The notes below the pieces were generated by a model. That model did not search any database, had not been told where the DNA came from, and was given only the letters and a program-made list of their open reading frames with translations. A program made the translations under genes and the position numbers. A stretch of DNA of 42,807 bases. Source: a virus. Below, piece by piece: positions 1-7,520 of this stretch (position 1 is its first letter; every line of letters starts with the position of its first letter). The stretch is taken from IMG/VR virus record IMGVR_UViG_3300036820_000490, positions 1-42,807 of that record; one strand, 5' to 3'.

Positions 1-1
1 C

Positions 2-436
2 CTTGAAGGCCATGTCGGTGCGATTCCGTTGGCCGACGCGCTCGAGGGTTTGGGCCAGCGGCTGTTCTCGCCGCCATCGGTGAAGGGCTGGCCGGGAGGC
101 GACGTGTGGATCAATTCCACGACGCTGCTGCTGCGGCATAACTTGGCCCTGAATATCACTTCGACGCAAGACAATCGATTCGGCCGCCGCACCGATCCGG
201 CCGAGCTGGCTCGCAAGCGCGGCAAGCATTCCGACGACGAAATCGTCGCTTTCTTCGTTCGCCTGTTTCTGCAAGACGATATTCCTGCCGATGCCCGCGC
301 CAGCCTGCTCGACTATTTGGCCGGAGCCCACAAGCAAAAATATCCTGCCTATTGGAGCGCGCAGGATCAACAAGACCACCGCGTGCGAGCCGTTTGTCAT
401 CTGCTGCTGACACAAGCCGAGTTTCAGTTGAACTAA
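2..436 (+). CDS. DUF1800 family protein, C-terminal part
   Basis: This is the 3' end of a gene that begins outside the window; the frame is open from base 2. The segment GQRLFSPPSVKGWPGG followed by a WINSTTLLLRHN stretch is the conserved C-terminal signature of DUF1800 proteins. In planctomycetes DUF1800 genes usually sit directly before a DUF1501 gene, and that is the arrangement here. The pair is thought to be exported; the biochemical role is unknown. This is host chromosome, left of the prophage. The family call is firm; nothing can be said about the missing N-terminus. Confidence 0.85.
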   Translation, partial: LEGHVGAIPLADALEGLGQRLFSPPSVKGWPGGDVWINSTTLLLRHNLALNITSTQDNRFGRRTDPAELARKRGKHSDDEIVAFFVRLFLQDDIPADARASLLDYLAGAHKQKYPAYWSAQDQQDHRVRAVCHLLLTQAEFQLN

Positions 437-606
437 CGGGCCGACCGAAGGATTAACAACTCGTCAGCTCACTCTTCCCGCGCGCGAGAGGGCCCGGGTG
501 AGCGGTTCGAAACCAAAAGTTATCCTTAAATCGGAACTGAGTTTCCAACCGCTCAAAACGAGTACTTGCATCCGCATCCAGCCATCCCTCTCACCGGAGG
601 CCAACC

Positions 607-1863
607 ATGCACAACCGCCGCACTTTCCTCGCGAATTCAATGACGGCCGCGGGCATTGTGGCCTGCGGGCAAACGGCTCCGCTGTTTTTGAGCCGCGCCG
701 CTGCCGCCGTGCCGTCGACCCACAAGCCGGGCGCCAAGGAAACGATTCTTGTCGTCGTGCAGCTCACCGGCGGCAACGATGGGCTGAACACCGTCGTGCC
801 GTTCGCCGACGACGGCTATCCAAAGCTCCGCAAGGCGCTCCGCATTCCGACGGCCAATTTGAAAAAGATCAACGACTCGATCGGCCTGCACCCGTCGCTC
901 GCGGGCTTTGCCGAGTTGGTCCAAGATCAGGCGCTGGCGATTGTGCAAGGCGTCGGCTATCCGAATCCGAACGAATCGCACTTCCGCTCGATGGATATTT
1001 GGCAATCCGCGAGTCTGGCCGAGGAGTTGACCGAAGGCTGGCTCGGCAAATCGCTGGTGCAGATGCCGGCGAGCCCGGCATTTCACGTGGCGGCGCCGAA
1101 TGAACAAAGCTGGCTGGCACTCACCGGAGCGCCCTCCAAGGTGCCGTCGCTCACCAGCTTGCAAGAATTTCAACTGCAAACGTTCGCCGCCAGCCGGGCA
1201 GACCACGATCGCCAGCGCAAACTGATCGAACTTGATGCCGCCCGCCGCACTCCGGCAAGCGATAGCTCGGGCCGCGCCGCGCTGCTCGACTTCGTGCGCC
1301 ACACCGCGGTGAACACCTACGCCAACAGCCGCCGACTCCACGATCTGTCGCAAAATTATCAGCCCTCCGTGCCGTATCCCGATAGCGGGCTGGCCGGGCG
1401 CTTGAAACTTGTCGCCCAGCTTATCGAGGCCGACATCGGAGCTCGCATTTTCTATGTCACGCTGAACGGCTTCGATACGCATGCCAACCAATTGACGATC
1501 CACGCCAATCTGCTGCGCGAGCTGTCGGAAGCCGCCACCGCGTTTTTCAAAGACATGTCGGCCCGCGGCCATCGCGACCGCGTGCTGCTGATGACGTTCT
1601 CTGAATTCGGCCGCCGCGCGAAGGAAAACCAAAGCCAAGGAACGGACCACGGCTCGGCCGCTCCGATGTTTTTGATCGGCGGCCGCGTGCGCCCGGGCGT
1701 GATCGGCGCGCATCCGAGCCTCAGCGATTTGGTGATGGACAAGCTCCGCCACCACACCGATTTCCGGCAGGTCTACGCCGCCGTGCTAGAACAATGGCTC
1801 GGCATCTCCAGCAAACCGGTGCTCGACGGCGATTTCCACCCGGTGCGGATCGTGCGAAGCTGA
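607..1863 (+). CDS. DUF1501 (sulfatase-like) exported protein
   Basis: 418 aa. The N-terminus has a twin-arginine motif (NRRTFL, residues 3-8) and an Ala-rich hydrophobic stretch to about residue 34, so export by the Tat system is likely. Conserved DUF1501 blocks are visible: LTGGNDGLNT near residue 54, FDTHANQ near 290, FSEFGRR near 330 and GTDHGSA near 344. The family resembles alkaline phosphatase/sulfatase-fold enzymes, but its substrate is not known. The ATG is preceded by a GGAGG-type ribosome site (cggaggccaacc). It follows the DUF1800 gene by 170 bases and is probably co-transcribed with it. Ordinary host gene. Confidence 0.92.
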   Translation: MHNRRTFLANSMTAAGIVACGQTAPLFLSRAAAAVPSTHKPGAKETILVVVQLTGGNDGLNTVVPFADDGYPKLRKALRIPTANLKKINDSIGLHPSLAGFAELVQDQALAIVQGVGYPNPNESHFRSMDIWQSASLAEELTEGWLGKSLVQMPASPAFHVAAPNEQSWLALTGAPSKVPSLTSLQEFQLQTFAASRADHDRQRKLIELDAARRTPASDSSGRAALLDFVRHTAVNTYANSRRLHDLSQNYQPSVPYPDSGLAGRLKLVAQLIEADIGARIFYVTLNGFDTHANQLTIHANLLRELSEAATAFFKDMSARGHRDRVLLMTFSEFGRRAKENQSQGTDHGSAAPMFLIGGRVRPGVIGAHPSLSDLVMDKLRHHTDFRQVYAAVLEQWLGISSKPVLDGDFHPVRIVRS

Positions 1864-1971
1864 ACCGGCCTGCGATCGCACTGCCGGCGGCCCGGCGCTG
1901 CGCCGCACATGCCGCAGGCCTGTCAAAAGCGGCGGTAGCTCTTGTCTCAAAACCGTCGCCGATCGTCACGC

Positions 1972-2105
1972 TAGCCCGAAGCGTTAGCGAGGGACACACT
2001 AGCCCGAAGCGTTAGCGAGGGGCCTACCGGCGCGAAGCGTTGCGAAGGACACACTAGCCCGAAGCGTTAGCGAAGGACACACTAGCCCGAAGCGTTAGCG
2101 AGGGA
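1972..2105. repeat. Tandem intergenic repeat, unit containing AGCCCGAAGCGTTAGCGA
   Basis: Five copies of a roughly 27-base unit with core AGCCCGAAGCGTTAGCGA follow one another, one of them degenerate (cggcgcgaagcgttgcga). The rest of the 1864-2269 interval holds no convincing gene. This repeat type is scattered through Pirellulales chromosomes between genes. It stops about 165 bases before attL and is not seen inside the element. Confidence 0.8.
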
Positions 2106-2269
2106 ATCGTTGACAGACGGGACCGGCTCAATCGGTCGCATAGCCGCTTTGCGCTCGGTCGCGGTTGTGGTAGATTCTCTTTCCGTGCGTGGGATCCCCC
2201 ATTCGGCAAGCGACCGACCGGTTGTTTCGGTCGCGCACCCGATAAGGGGGGTAAAGCGAAATTGCGAAA

Positions 2270-2318
<49 letters not shown>

Positions 2319-2442
2319 GGCCACGCGAGCTGACAAACAAAAAAGTTGGCCATTCTCCATGGACAACCCGGTCCTAATCCGCGCCGGCCGTTTCGTTTCC
2401 GCCGGCAAGCCGGCGCGAAATTCGGATGGCTTTTTCGGGCTT

Positions 2443-2469
2443 GAGCATCGGTTGTACAGACCGATGCTC
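2443..2469. repeat. Second 10-7-10 palindrome with the same arms as attL
   Basis: A perfect inverted repeat with arms GAGCATCGGT and ACCGATGCTC, identical to the attL core arms, but with spacer TGTACAG in place of CTACGGA. It lies 151 bases inside attL. Tyrosine recombinases bind such arms and cut at the ends of a 6-8 base spacer, so this could be an extra integrase binding site. The different spacer should prevent productive strand exchange with the att core. It is not a tRNA fragment: no D or T arm surrounds it and the loop lacks U33. Confidence 0.75.
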
Positions 2470-2504
2470 TAACGCTGGGCAAGCTGCGATGGGAGGAAAA
2501 GAAA

Positions 2505-2573
2505 ATGGCCGACGAATCTTTCGCCGATTGGGAACTGCCGGAAGGCCTCGTCATCACGGGGCTAGGTTTGTGA
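2505..2573 (+). CDS. Small 22-aa ORF with strong ribosome site
   Basis: An ATG is preceded by GGGAGGAAAAGAAA, the best ribosome binding site in this region, and opens a 22-codon frame that ends in TGA. The peptide is acidic (DESFADWELPEG) and matches nothing I recognise. It starts 35 bases after the second palindrome. It could be a leader peptide, a tiny excision factor or the start of a gene lost by deletion. Support is the ribosome site only. Confidence 0.3.
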   Translation: MADESFADWELPEGLVITGLGL

Positions 2574-2655
2574 AGCATTCGATCATGCCGCGAGCGTAGC
2601 CGCCGGGGTGTCCATTTTAGAAGGCAGACACGATTTGAAACGCTACGCATGGAGA

Positions 2656-2681
2656 CCAAGTCGCGAGGGCGGCTTGGTTTT
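2656..2681 (+). terminator. Possible intrinsic terminator before the repressor gene
   Basis: CCAAGTCG and CGGCTTGG form an 8-pair stem with one G-U pair and a loop of about 6 bases, followed by TTTTC. It could stop transcription arriving from attL before the XRE gene. The T-run is short, so efficiency is uncertain. The rest of 2319-2818 shows no other gene. Confidence 0.4.
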
Positions 2682-2818
2682 CGTGCGGGCAGCCGATTGG
2701 CAACGTGAAAACCCGTCAGAGATACGAGCAGGCCCCCTCGGGCTCATGTTCACCAGTCTGGCCTCGTTGCCTTCGGCTGTTTTTTGAAAATCGTAGACTC
2801 GCGCGAAAGGGAGCGACG

Positions 2819-3106
2819 ATGTATAGTAAACGCATGGGAAAGACCGACAGCGACCGCCAGGTGCAAAGGAATATCTCCGCGAATCTCACGCGGCTTCTCG
2901 AATCGCGCGGAATGACGCAAATGGCGCTCGCCGCGAAGGCCGGCACCACATCGGCCAACGTCTCGCGGCTTGCGAACGGTCTTTTCTTGCCGAACGTCGC
3001 GATCATGGGTCGTATCGCGGCTGCCCTTGACTGCACGATCGACGAGTTGATCGAAACGCCGGCGAAAGAAAAAAAGGCTCGGCCGCTTGCATCGGCGCGC
3101 GGCTAA
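2819..3106 (+). CDS. XRE-family HTH protein, candidate prophage repressor
   Basis: 95 aa. Residues about 14-68 form a Cro/C1-type helix-turn-helix (NISANLTRLLESRGMTQ, then AAKAGTTSANVSRLANG, then IAAALDCTIDELI). The ATG at 2819 was chosen because AGGGAG stands six bases before it; the frame is open upstream but has no better start. There is no oligomerisation or RecA-cleavage domain, so it is a minimal repressor or antitoxin-like regulator. It lies between attL and the early operon, where lysogeny regulators usually sit. It is the best candidate to act on the palindrome over the promoter at 3800-3827. That pairing is inference. Confidence 0.85.
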   Translation: MYSKRMGKTDSDRQVQRNISANLTRLLESRGMTQMALAAKAGTTSANVSRLANGLFLPNVAIMGRIAAALDCTIDELIETPAKEKKARPLASARG

Positions 3107-3163
3107 GTTCATGCTTTGCCAATACGGCTTCCTCTCCTCTCTTCAACCGTCGGGGCAGTTTCT

Positions 3164-3766
3164 ATGCGAACGACTCTCTTAATGATCGCGCTAGCTTTCG
3201 CCGGCTGCGGCGAGAGCGGATCGAAACCGAGCGCCGAGCAGCGGAACCGGCAAGCCGTCGAAACTGTGATCGGATCGGTCAACGATGCGGAGTGGCAGCG
3301 CGCACGCGCCGCCTCGACGGAGCCAGAGCGTCACGTCAAGGTGTCCCAGATCATCGAGTTCCGCGCGGAGGCGACGCAGTTGCAGATTGACAAGGACGCG
3401 AAAGCGACGGCCGAGAAAGTCGACGCGTCGAGCGCGAAGTTTCAGCGCGATCTCGACAAGACGATGGAGGAATCACGGCGGCAGGCGGCGGCGCAACTTG
3501 AGGCCGGAAGGAGAGCGCGGGAGAAAGCCGCGGCCGATCTAAAAAAAGCGAATGAAGATCGCATCGAGCAGGCGAGGCTCGAGCAGATCAGCCTGATTCG
3601 CCAAAGAATGGCCGAGTTGAAACGCCAGATCGACAGCGCGGCGCCGGATGAAAGCGGCGCGGTCGCCGAACGAGCGCTGCCAGAGATCGACCGGCTCGGC
3701 CGGCAACTCGACGAGATTAGCCGCCAACTCGACGCGGCCGATGCGCGAGCGAAGTCGGGAAAATAA
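3164..3766 (+). CDS. Coiled-coil lipoprotein, possible lysogeny-expressed factor
   Basis: 200 aa. The N-terminus is a short lipoprotein signal (MRTTLLMIALAFAGC, lipobox FAGC at residues 12-15). Residues about 60-195 are highly charged and lack helix breakers, with strings of Glu, Lys, Arg and Ala, so a long coiled coil is expected. No enzyme motif is visible. It follows the repressor gene by 57 bases on the same strand and would be expressed in the lysogen. Membrane-anchored lipoproteins in this position in other prophages often block superinfection or modify the cell envelope; here that is only a suggestion. Confidence 0.75.
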   Translation: MRTTLLMIALAFAGCGESGSKPSAEQRNRQAVETVIGSVNDAEWQRARAASTEPERHVKVSQIIEFRAEATQLQIDKDAKATAEKVDASSAKFQRDLDKTMEESRRQAAAQLEAGRRAREKAAADLKKANEDRIEQARLEQISLIRQRMAELKRQIDSAAPDESGAVAERALPEIDRLGRQLDEISRQLDAADARAKSGK

Positions 3767-3799
3767 TCGACGACTTGGAAAATTCTTTTCCCGAGGCGC

Positions 3800-3827
3800 T
3801 TGACGCCATTCTACAAATCAGTAGAAT
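3800..3827 (+). promoter_or_regulatory. Early promoter with overlapping operator palindrome
   Basis: TTGACG (3800-3805) and TAGAAT (3822-3827) are separated by 16 bases, each one base from the sigma-70 consensus. A perfect palindrome ATTCTAC-N6-GTAGAAT (3808-3814 and 3821-3827) fills the spacer and the -10 box. A bound dimer would block RNA polymerase. The promoter points into the long + strand early operon. This is the clearest lysis-lysogeny control site in the window; the XRE protein at 2819 is the likely ligand by position. Confidence 0.65.
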
Positions 3828-3837
3828 CGCCCTCAGT

Positions 3838-3857
3838 CGCGAGCAATGTTGCTCGCG
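3838..3857. repeat. Perfect inverted repeat CGCGAGCAA-TG-TTGCTCGCG
   Basis: Nine-base arms with a 2-base centre, 11 bases downstream of the -10 box at 3822-3827. There is no T-run, so it is not a simple terminator. It may be a second operator or an RNA hairpin at the 5' end of the early transcript. Confidence 0.55.
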
Positions 3858-4073
3858 GCTGGCGGCATCTTGGGCCAATCTGGCCCGGCCCGTTTTGCTC
3901 GCCGCGGTGTGTTGATCGGTCTCCGGTGGGAAGACCGACTGGCGCCGCTGTGCCACTTCAACCGGGCCGCTCTGGTGAGGGAATTTGCTTTTTCTGCGAT
4001 CCCAACGGGGCCGGCGGGTGGGAATGCTCGGCCGGCCCCCGCGGATTCGCGACTAGCAATTCTCTCGCGCCTC

Positions 4074-4280
4074 ATGCCGCAACGAGCGCCGATCGACGAC
4101 TTTTTGCACCATTACTACAGCGCGCCGGGGAGGTGCTTTTGCCTCGGCGCCCAGCCGCCGCGGCTGAAGCCGTACCTCTACCTCGGCCGGCTTCACAAGC
4201 CGGCCGCGGAAAAGCTCGGCCGCCCCGTGTGGACGCCCGTCGTCGCTCCCGGCGACAAAAAACCGGCCCCCATTTGTTGA
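4074..4280 (+). CDS. Hypothetical 68-aa protein
   Basis: The frame is open from 3846, but the part before 4074 reads like translated intergenic sequence and covers the palindrome. From the ATG at 4074 the peptide (DDFLHHYYSAPGRCFCLG, then KPYLYLGRLHKPA) has a natural composition. No clear ribosome site is present. It ends at the first copy of a 22-base tandem repeat. Function unknown; reality of the gene uncertain. Confidence 0.35.
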   Translation: MPQRAPIDDFLHHYYSAPGRCFCLGAQPPRLKPYLYLGRLHKPAAEKLGRPVWTPVVAPGDKKPAPIC

Positions 4281-4317
4281 GCCAAATTATGGCCATTGTT
4301 GAGCCAAATTATGACCA
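4274..4317 (+). repeat. 22-bp tandem duplication across a gene start
   Basis: Two adjacent 22-base copies (4274-4295 and 4296-4317; core TTGTTGAGCCAAATTATG) differ at one base. The first contains the TGA that ends the upstream frame and the second the ATG of the next gene. The segment is far more AT-rich than its surroundings. It may be a recent slippage duplication or a pair of binding sites. Confidence 0.7.
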
Positions 4318-4490
4318 CGAAAACTAACGACCGGCGGCCTCCGACCGCGGACGAATTAAGAGGAATGTGTTGGTGGAATGCACTGAGCCGCCGAGAGCGG
4401 CACGAGGTGCTCACCGCGGCGAACCTCTGCCACGGCCGTATGGCCTCGGTCGCCGACGCGTGGCGCCTTCGCAAAGCAGGACGGCTATGA
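4311..4490 (+). CDS. Hypothetical 59-aa basic protein
   Basis: Small basic protein with the pattern PTADELRGMCWWNALSRRE followed by ANLCHGRMASVADAWR. It overlaps the next gene by four bases (ATGA), which is good evidence for real translation. No known domain recognised; the Trp-rich centre and basic C-terminus would suit nucleic acid or protein binding. Part of the early operon of small genes. Confidence 0.6.
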   Translation: MTTKTNDRRPPTADELRGMCWWNALSRRERHEVLTAANLCHGRMASVADAWRLRKAGRL

Positions 4491-4789
4491 AGACGGCAGC
4501 CAAAAAGCGCACACGCAAAACGCTTCGCTTCCCGCGCCAGCCGGTCACGGCCGAGACCGTGATGGGCAAATCGCTTGCATGGCTCAGTCGATGCGGCGGC
4601 TACCGCATCATGCGTTTCCCCGAATTCGAATGTGGCGTCCAGCGATTCTACGTCGCCATCGCACGGCTGGAAACCAGCGGCGGTCTCGACCGGCTCGTCT
4701 GGCGGCGCCTCGAAAATCACCCGTCCCCATGCCGTCGCCTTCGCTCCGCGATAGCGGCGTGCGCCGCGCATGCTCGTCACCAACAATAG
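4487..4789 (+). CDS. Hypothetical 100-aa basic protein
   Basis: Starts at an ATG overlapping the previous stop (ATGA). The N-terminus is strongly basic (KTAAKKRTRKTLRFPRQP), then a segment with aromatic residues (GGYRIMRFPEFECGVQRFYVAI). No family recognised. Codon position bias and the coupled start support it. Likely a small DNA- or RNA-interacting early protein; that is a guess from charge only. Confidence 0.55.
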   Translation: MKTAAKKRTRKTLRFPRQPVTAETVMGKSLAWLSRCGGYRIMRFPEFECGVQRFYVAIARLETSGGLDRLVWRRLENHPSPCRRLRSAIAACAAHARHQQ

Positions 4790-4801
4790 AAGGAGTCGGC
4801 G

Positions 4802-4882
4802 ATGCGCGAACCGACATCGAAGCGACCGCACCGCTGCTCGTCGCTGACCCTGGACGAACTGCGGCAGTCCCCCAACCCCTGA
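4802..4882 (+). CDS. Hypothetical 26-aa peptide
   Basis: GAAGGAG precedes the ATG by six bases. The frame encodes REPTSKRPHRCSSLTLDEL and ends inside a heptamer repeat (cccctgacccctcgaccc). The strong ribosome site supports translation; the stop supplied by the repeat suggests that a longer gene may have been cut short by repeat insertion. Confidence 0.35.
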   Translation: MREPTSKRPHRCSSLTLDELRQSPNP

Positions 4883-4898
4883 CCCCTCGACCCTTCCT

Positions 4899-5186
4899 AT
4901 GATCTTCGCCGGCCTTGAGATTATCGACTATTGCCGCTGCTGCGGCCGATCTAAAGATGCTTGCCGCGCGGCGGCCGAGCCGCTCGCGGTCGGCGGAGTG
5001 GATCACGGCATTTGCCTTCGCTGCATTCGCATGATCGACCGGCAAAGCGATCGGACTCTGGCCGCATTCGCCACGCAAGACCTCGATGCGCCGCACAACG
5101 CCTGGCTGAGGCGGTTCAATTTTTCCCGTCAACTTCGGCAAGCCGCCGAGCGCCGCAGTCCCTTCGTCAAGCGGGGCGCCTCATGA
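4899..5186 (+). CDS. Zinc-finger-like small protein
   Basis: 95 aa. Residues about 12-20 hold CRCCGRSKDAC and residues about 40-43 CLRC, giving paired cysteines suited to one zinc site. The rest is basic and hydrophilic. It starts directly after a heptamer repeat and overlaps the next gene by four bases (ATGA). Small Cys4 proteins of this kind are common in the early regions of phages infecting planctomycetes. Specific role unknown. Confidence 0.65.
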   Translation: MIFAGLEIIDYCRCCGRSKDACRAAAEPLAVGGVDHGICLRCIRMIDRQSDRTLAAFATQDLDAPHNAWLRRFNFSRQLRQAAERRSPFVKRGAS

Positions 5187-5773
5187 TCGCCCAGCAAACC
5201 AAGCGATATTCCGGCGCCGACTGGCTGGAGGCCAACGGCATCGAGACCAGCCCATTCGGCCGGCGCGTGGCCGACCTGCTGGCCATCGTTGCGCGCGGGA
5301 TTTATCAAATCGACCGCGCCGTACGCACGGCCGCGTGGGACGATCCGCGGTTCGTGTCGATCAATTTGAGCCACAAGAATCTCGCCACGTGCGATCACCC
5401 CAGTCTGACCGATCTGGTGATCCTGGCGCACGAAGCGGCGATCCGCGTCGAGATTCGCCCCTGCGGTCCGCGCACGTTGCGCGTGATGTTCACCGAGCGC
5501 CGCCGTTCGATCTGCGGCGCGCGTAGCTACCTCGAAGACCACCCGACCATCGAACAAGCCGTCGCTCGGTTGCGCCCGCTCGCCGAGCTGCACGGACTTC
5601 TGTACGACCCGTTCAGACATGCAACAGGTAGCCGGTCGCCCGATGCATCGGCCGAAGTCGCCACGTTCGGCCAGGGCCACGCCGCGATGGTCGCCCGCGG
5701 TTGGAATGGCACCGGCGTCGATTCGTCGGAGTTCGGCCGCGTCGAAACGCATCGGCCGGTCCGCCCGCGCTAG
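5183..5773 (+). CDS. Conserved hypothetical protein of planctomycete prophages
   Basis: 196 aa, ATG coupled to the previous stop. The central part reads like a recurring uncharacterised family in planctomycete genomes: SPFGRRVADLLAIVARGIYQID, then LATCDHPSLTDLVILAHEAAIRVEI, then HPTIEQAVARLRPLAELHG. No catalytic motif stands out. The last 40 residues are of low complexity. Lies directly upstream of the integrase, with about 160 bases between them that hold a heptamer repeat. Confidence 0.65.
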   Translation: MIAQQTKRYSGADWLEANGIETSPFGRRVADLLAIVARGIYQIDRAVRTAAWDDPRFVSINLSHKNLATCDHPSLTDLVILAHEAAIRVEIRPCGPRTLRVMFTERRRSICGARSYLEDHPTIEQAVARLRPLAELHGLLYDPFRHATGSRSPDASAEVATFGQGHAAMVARGWNGTGVDSSEFGRVETHRPVRPR

Positions 5774-5936
5774 AGTTTTGTGCTCGTTCCTAGTCCCTCG
5801 TCCCTTTCTTCAAGCATGCTAGACACCAAGAGTTCCCACGCGAATCGGACGTCGCAGACCAGCGGATGGGCAGCCGCGCGCGCCGGATGTAACGGAGGCA
5901 TTGGAGCAATTTCGGCCCGCGCCGGAGATTTTTGCT

Positions 5937-7082
5937 ATGACCAGTCCAGGCGGCTTCGATCGTTCGCCCCTCGTCCCTCGTCCCTCGCCCCTCGCCCCTC
6001 CGTTCCGCATCTGGTCGCCCGACGGCGATTTTTCACCCGGCGACGGCAAGAGCTTGTCGCCCGACATTCGCTTGTCGCAGTTTTTCGAGCGCTGGTTCTT
6101 GCCGATCGTGCTGGTCGGCCGGCATGCCTCGGCGGCGACGATCGTCAGTTACCGCGAAAGTCTTGCCTACTGGATTTCTTTCACCGGCGATCCGCCGTTG
6201 GAAGAAATCGACGAGTTCGTCGCCGTCGAATTCACATCGCGCCTGCACGAGGCGAACTACAAGCGCGGACCGGCCGGCGCGCCGAAGCCGATGAAGGCAT
6301 TCACGCAGGCCAAGCACCTGCGGCAGATTCGGGCGGTGCTCTATCGCACCGGCCCCACCACCGACGCCAAGCGGCAAGCCAAAGAGCTTTTGCCCAGGGC
6401 GCCGATGGTCGAAATCGTGCAGGTGCAAAAGTCGCGGCCCAAGGTTCCCTTTTCGCTGGAAGAAGCGCGCGGCATTGCCGCGGCCGCGTCACGCGTCGAG
6501 GCTTGGGCCCCGCAGCGCGGCGACGTGACGCCGCCGGCGGCGCCGCCCGGGCTGTGGTGGGCCGCCATGATTGCAGCGCTTTATTACACCGGCCTGCGCA
6601 GCGGCACGCTGCTGTTGATCCGCTGGAGGATGCTCGTCGTGCGTCGCGATGGAGCCTGGCTTTCCTTGCCCGAGGAAGTGGTGCCCAAGACGCACAAGTC
6701 GCGGGAAAAATTTCTGCACCCGTCGGCCCACTCGGCGCTTCTGGCGATGAAGGCCTCGATGGAGTCAAAACCGTCGACGTTGATTTTCGATTGGCAGCGG
6801 TCATACAGCCATTTCGTCGATTGTCACGAGCGGCTGCAAAAATTGGCCGGCATCCCTCCGATCGAGACCACGCCGCGCGACAAATGGCTGAGCCCGCAAG
6901 CGTGGCGCCGCACGCACGCCAAGCAAATGGGCCGGCTCGGGATCAAGAGCGCAGCGGCGATCGCTCAGACGACGCTCGACCATGCCGACTCTGCGACGAC
7001 CGAGCAGTTCTATTGCGACATGGAGCCGGATTTTATCAGGCTCCTGCCGCCGCTGGTCGAGCCGCAGCGACGGCTGTTCTGA
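5937..7082 (+). CDS. int: Tyrosine site-specific integrase
   Basis: 381 aa. N-terminal SAM-like core-binding domain about residues 45-150 (FFERWFLPIV, then SYRESLAYW, typical of planctomycete integrases). Catalytic domain about 165-360: Arg in TGLRSGTL (about 221), Lys in VPKTHKSREK (251 or 254), Arg in WRRTHAKQ (about 324), His in DHADSATTEQF (about 349), Tyr nucleophile in QFY (about 359). The first His of the usual HxxR motif is replaced by Gln (SPQAWRR). Start chosen at the ATG with GGAG nine bases upstream. Codons 11-22 are made of a heptamer repeat, giving a PRPSPLAP stretch that is probably disordered. It lies 3.6 kb from attL and presumably acts on the tRNA-Arg sites. Confidence 0.93.
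   Translation: MTSPGGFDRSPLVPRPSPLAPPFRIWSPDGDFSPGDGKSLSPDIRLSQFFERWFLPIVLVGRHASAATIVSYRESLAYWISFTGDPPLEEIDEFVAVEFTSRLHEANYKRGPAGAPKPMKAFTQAKHLRQIRAVLYRTGPTTDAKRQAKELLPRAPMVEIVQVQKSRPKVPFSLEEARGIAAAASRVEAWAPQRGDVTPPAAPPGLWWAAMIAALYYTGLRSGTLLLIRWRMLVVRRDGAWLSLPEEVVPKTHKSREKFLHPSAHSALLAMKASMESKPSTLIFDWQRSYSHFVDCHERLQKLAGIPPIETTPRDKWLSPQAWRRTHAKQMGRLGIKSAAAIAQTTLDHADSATTEQFYCDMEPDFIRLLPPLVEPQRRLF
5965..6000 (+). repeat. Heptamer repeat array inside the integrase 5' end
   Basis: Five degenerate heptamers of the type TCGTCCC / TCGCCCC in a row. They lie within the reading frame, just after the start codon. A copy-number change of one unit would shift the frame, because 7 is not a multiple of 3. 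Confidence 0.8.
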
Positions 7083-7094
7083 CGAGGATGAGTT

Positions 7095-7195
7095 CGACCA
7101 CGAATCACACGGATGACACGAACGAAGACGTGGCGCGTCTTCGTTCCCATTCGCGTGATTCGTGTCATTCGCGGTTCCTGTTCTCGTTTCCTTCA
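7095..7195. repeat. Inverted repeat made of ATTCGTG-type heptamers
   Basis: The left half reads CCACGAATCACACGGATGAC and the right half carries the reverse pattern (GTGATTCGTGTCATTCGCGG), around a perfect CGAAGACG-TGGCG-CGTCTTCG hairpin. It fills most of the gap between integrase and the next gene. No T-run follows. Same style of repeat as elsewhere in the element, with a different heptamer. Confidence 0.6.
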
Positions 7196-7208
7196 CGGAG
7201 GTCTTTTG

Positions 7209-7499
7209 ATGATTCGATTTGCAATTGCGTCTTTCGTCGCGCTGGCGATCATGGTCGCTTGCGGCGCGACGCCGGCGGTCGCCAGTCCGTGCGCCAGTTG
7301 TGCGAACGGGCAATGCTCGATGCCGATGCTCACGGCGCCCGAGCCGGGAACCGAGCAAGCGGCCTCGTCCTGTGGCGAGCAAGGGGGCTGCGAGAGTTGC
7401 CGAGCGGATTCGCGCGGGTTTCACCCGCTCCGCGCACTAGGGCGACTTTTGGTTCGCGGTCACCAGCGGCGCGCCGCGCGCCGCTGCCGGCGCCGCTAG
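7209..7499 (+). CDS. Small secreted cysteine-rich protein
   Basis: 96 aa. Residues 1-25 are a clear signal peptide (basic MIR, hydrophobic core, cleavage after AVAS). The mature part has seven cysteines (PCASCANGQC, then SSCGEQGGCESC) and a basic Arg-rich tail. The ATG has GGAGG seven bases upstream. Small Cys-rich exported proteins of this look occur widely in planctomycete genomes without assigned function. In a prophage it may be a cargo gene acting in the periplasm. Confidence 0.6.
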   Translation: MIRFAIASFVALAIMVACGATPAVASPCASCANGQCSMPMLTAPEPGTEQAASSCGEQGGCESCRADSRGFHPLRALGRLLVRGHQRRAARRCRRR

Positions 7500-7520
7500 G
7501 AATCGTTTCTTTGGAAAACC

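Noticed and set aside
637-1755. Minus-strand frame of about 370 codons opposite the DUF1501 gene
   Set aside because: Shadow of a certain gene.
2443-2469. Second palindrome as part of another tRNA gene
   Set aside because: The stem-loop resembles an anticodon arm, but the loop lacks U33 and no acceptor, D or T arm can be formed around it.
3846-4280. 144-codon reading of the frame ending at 4280
   Set aside because: Its first 75 codons cover a palindrome and intergenic-looking sequence; only the part from 4074 looks protein-like.
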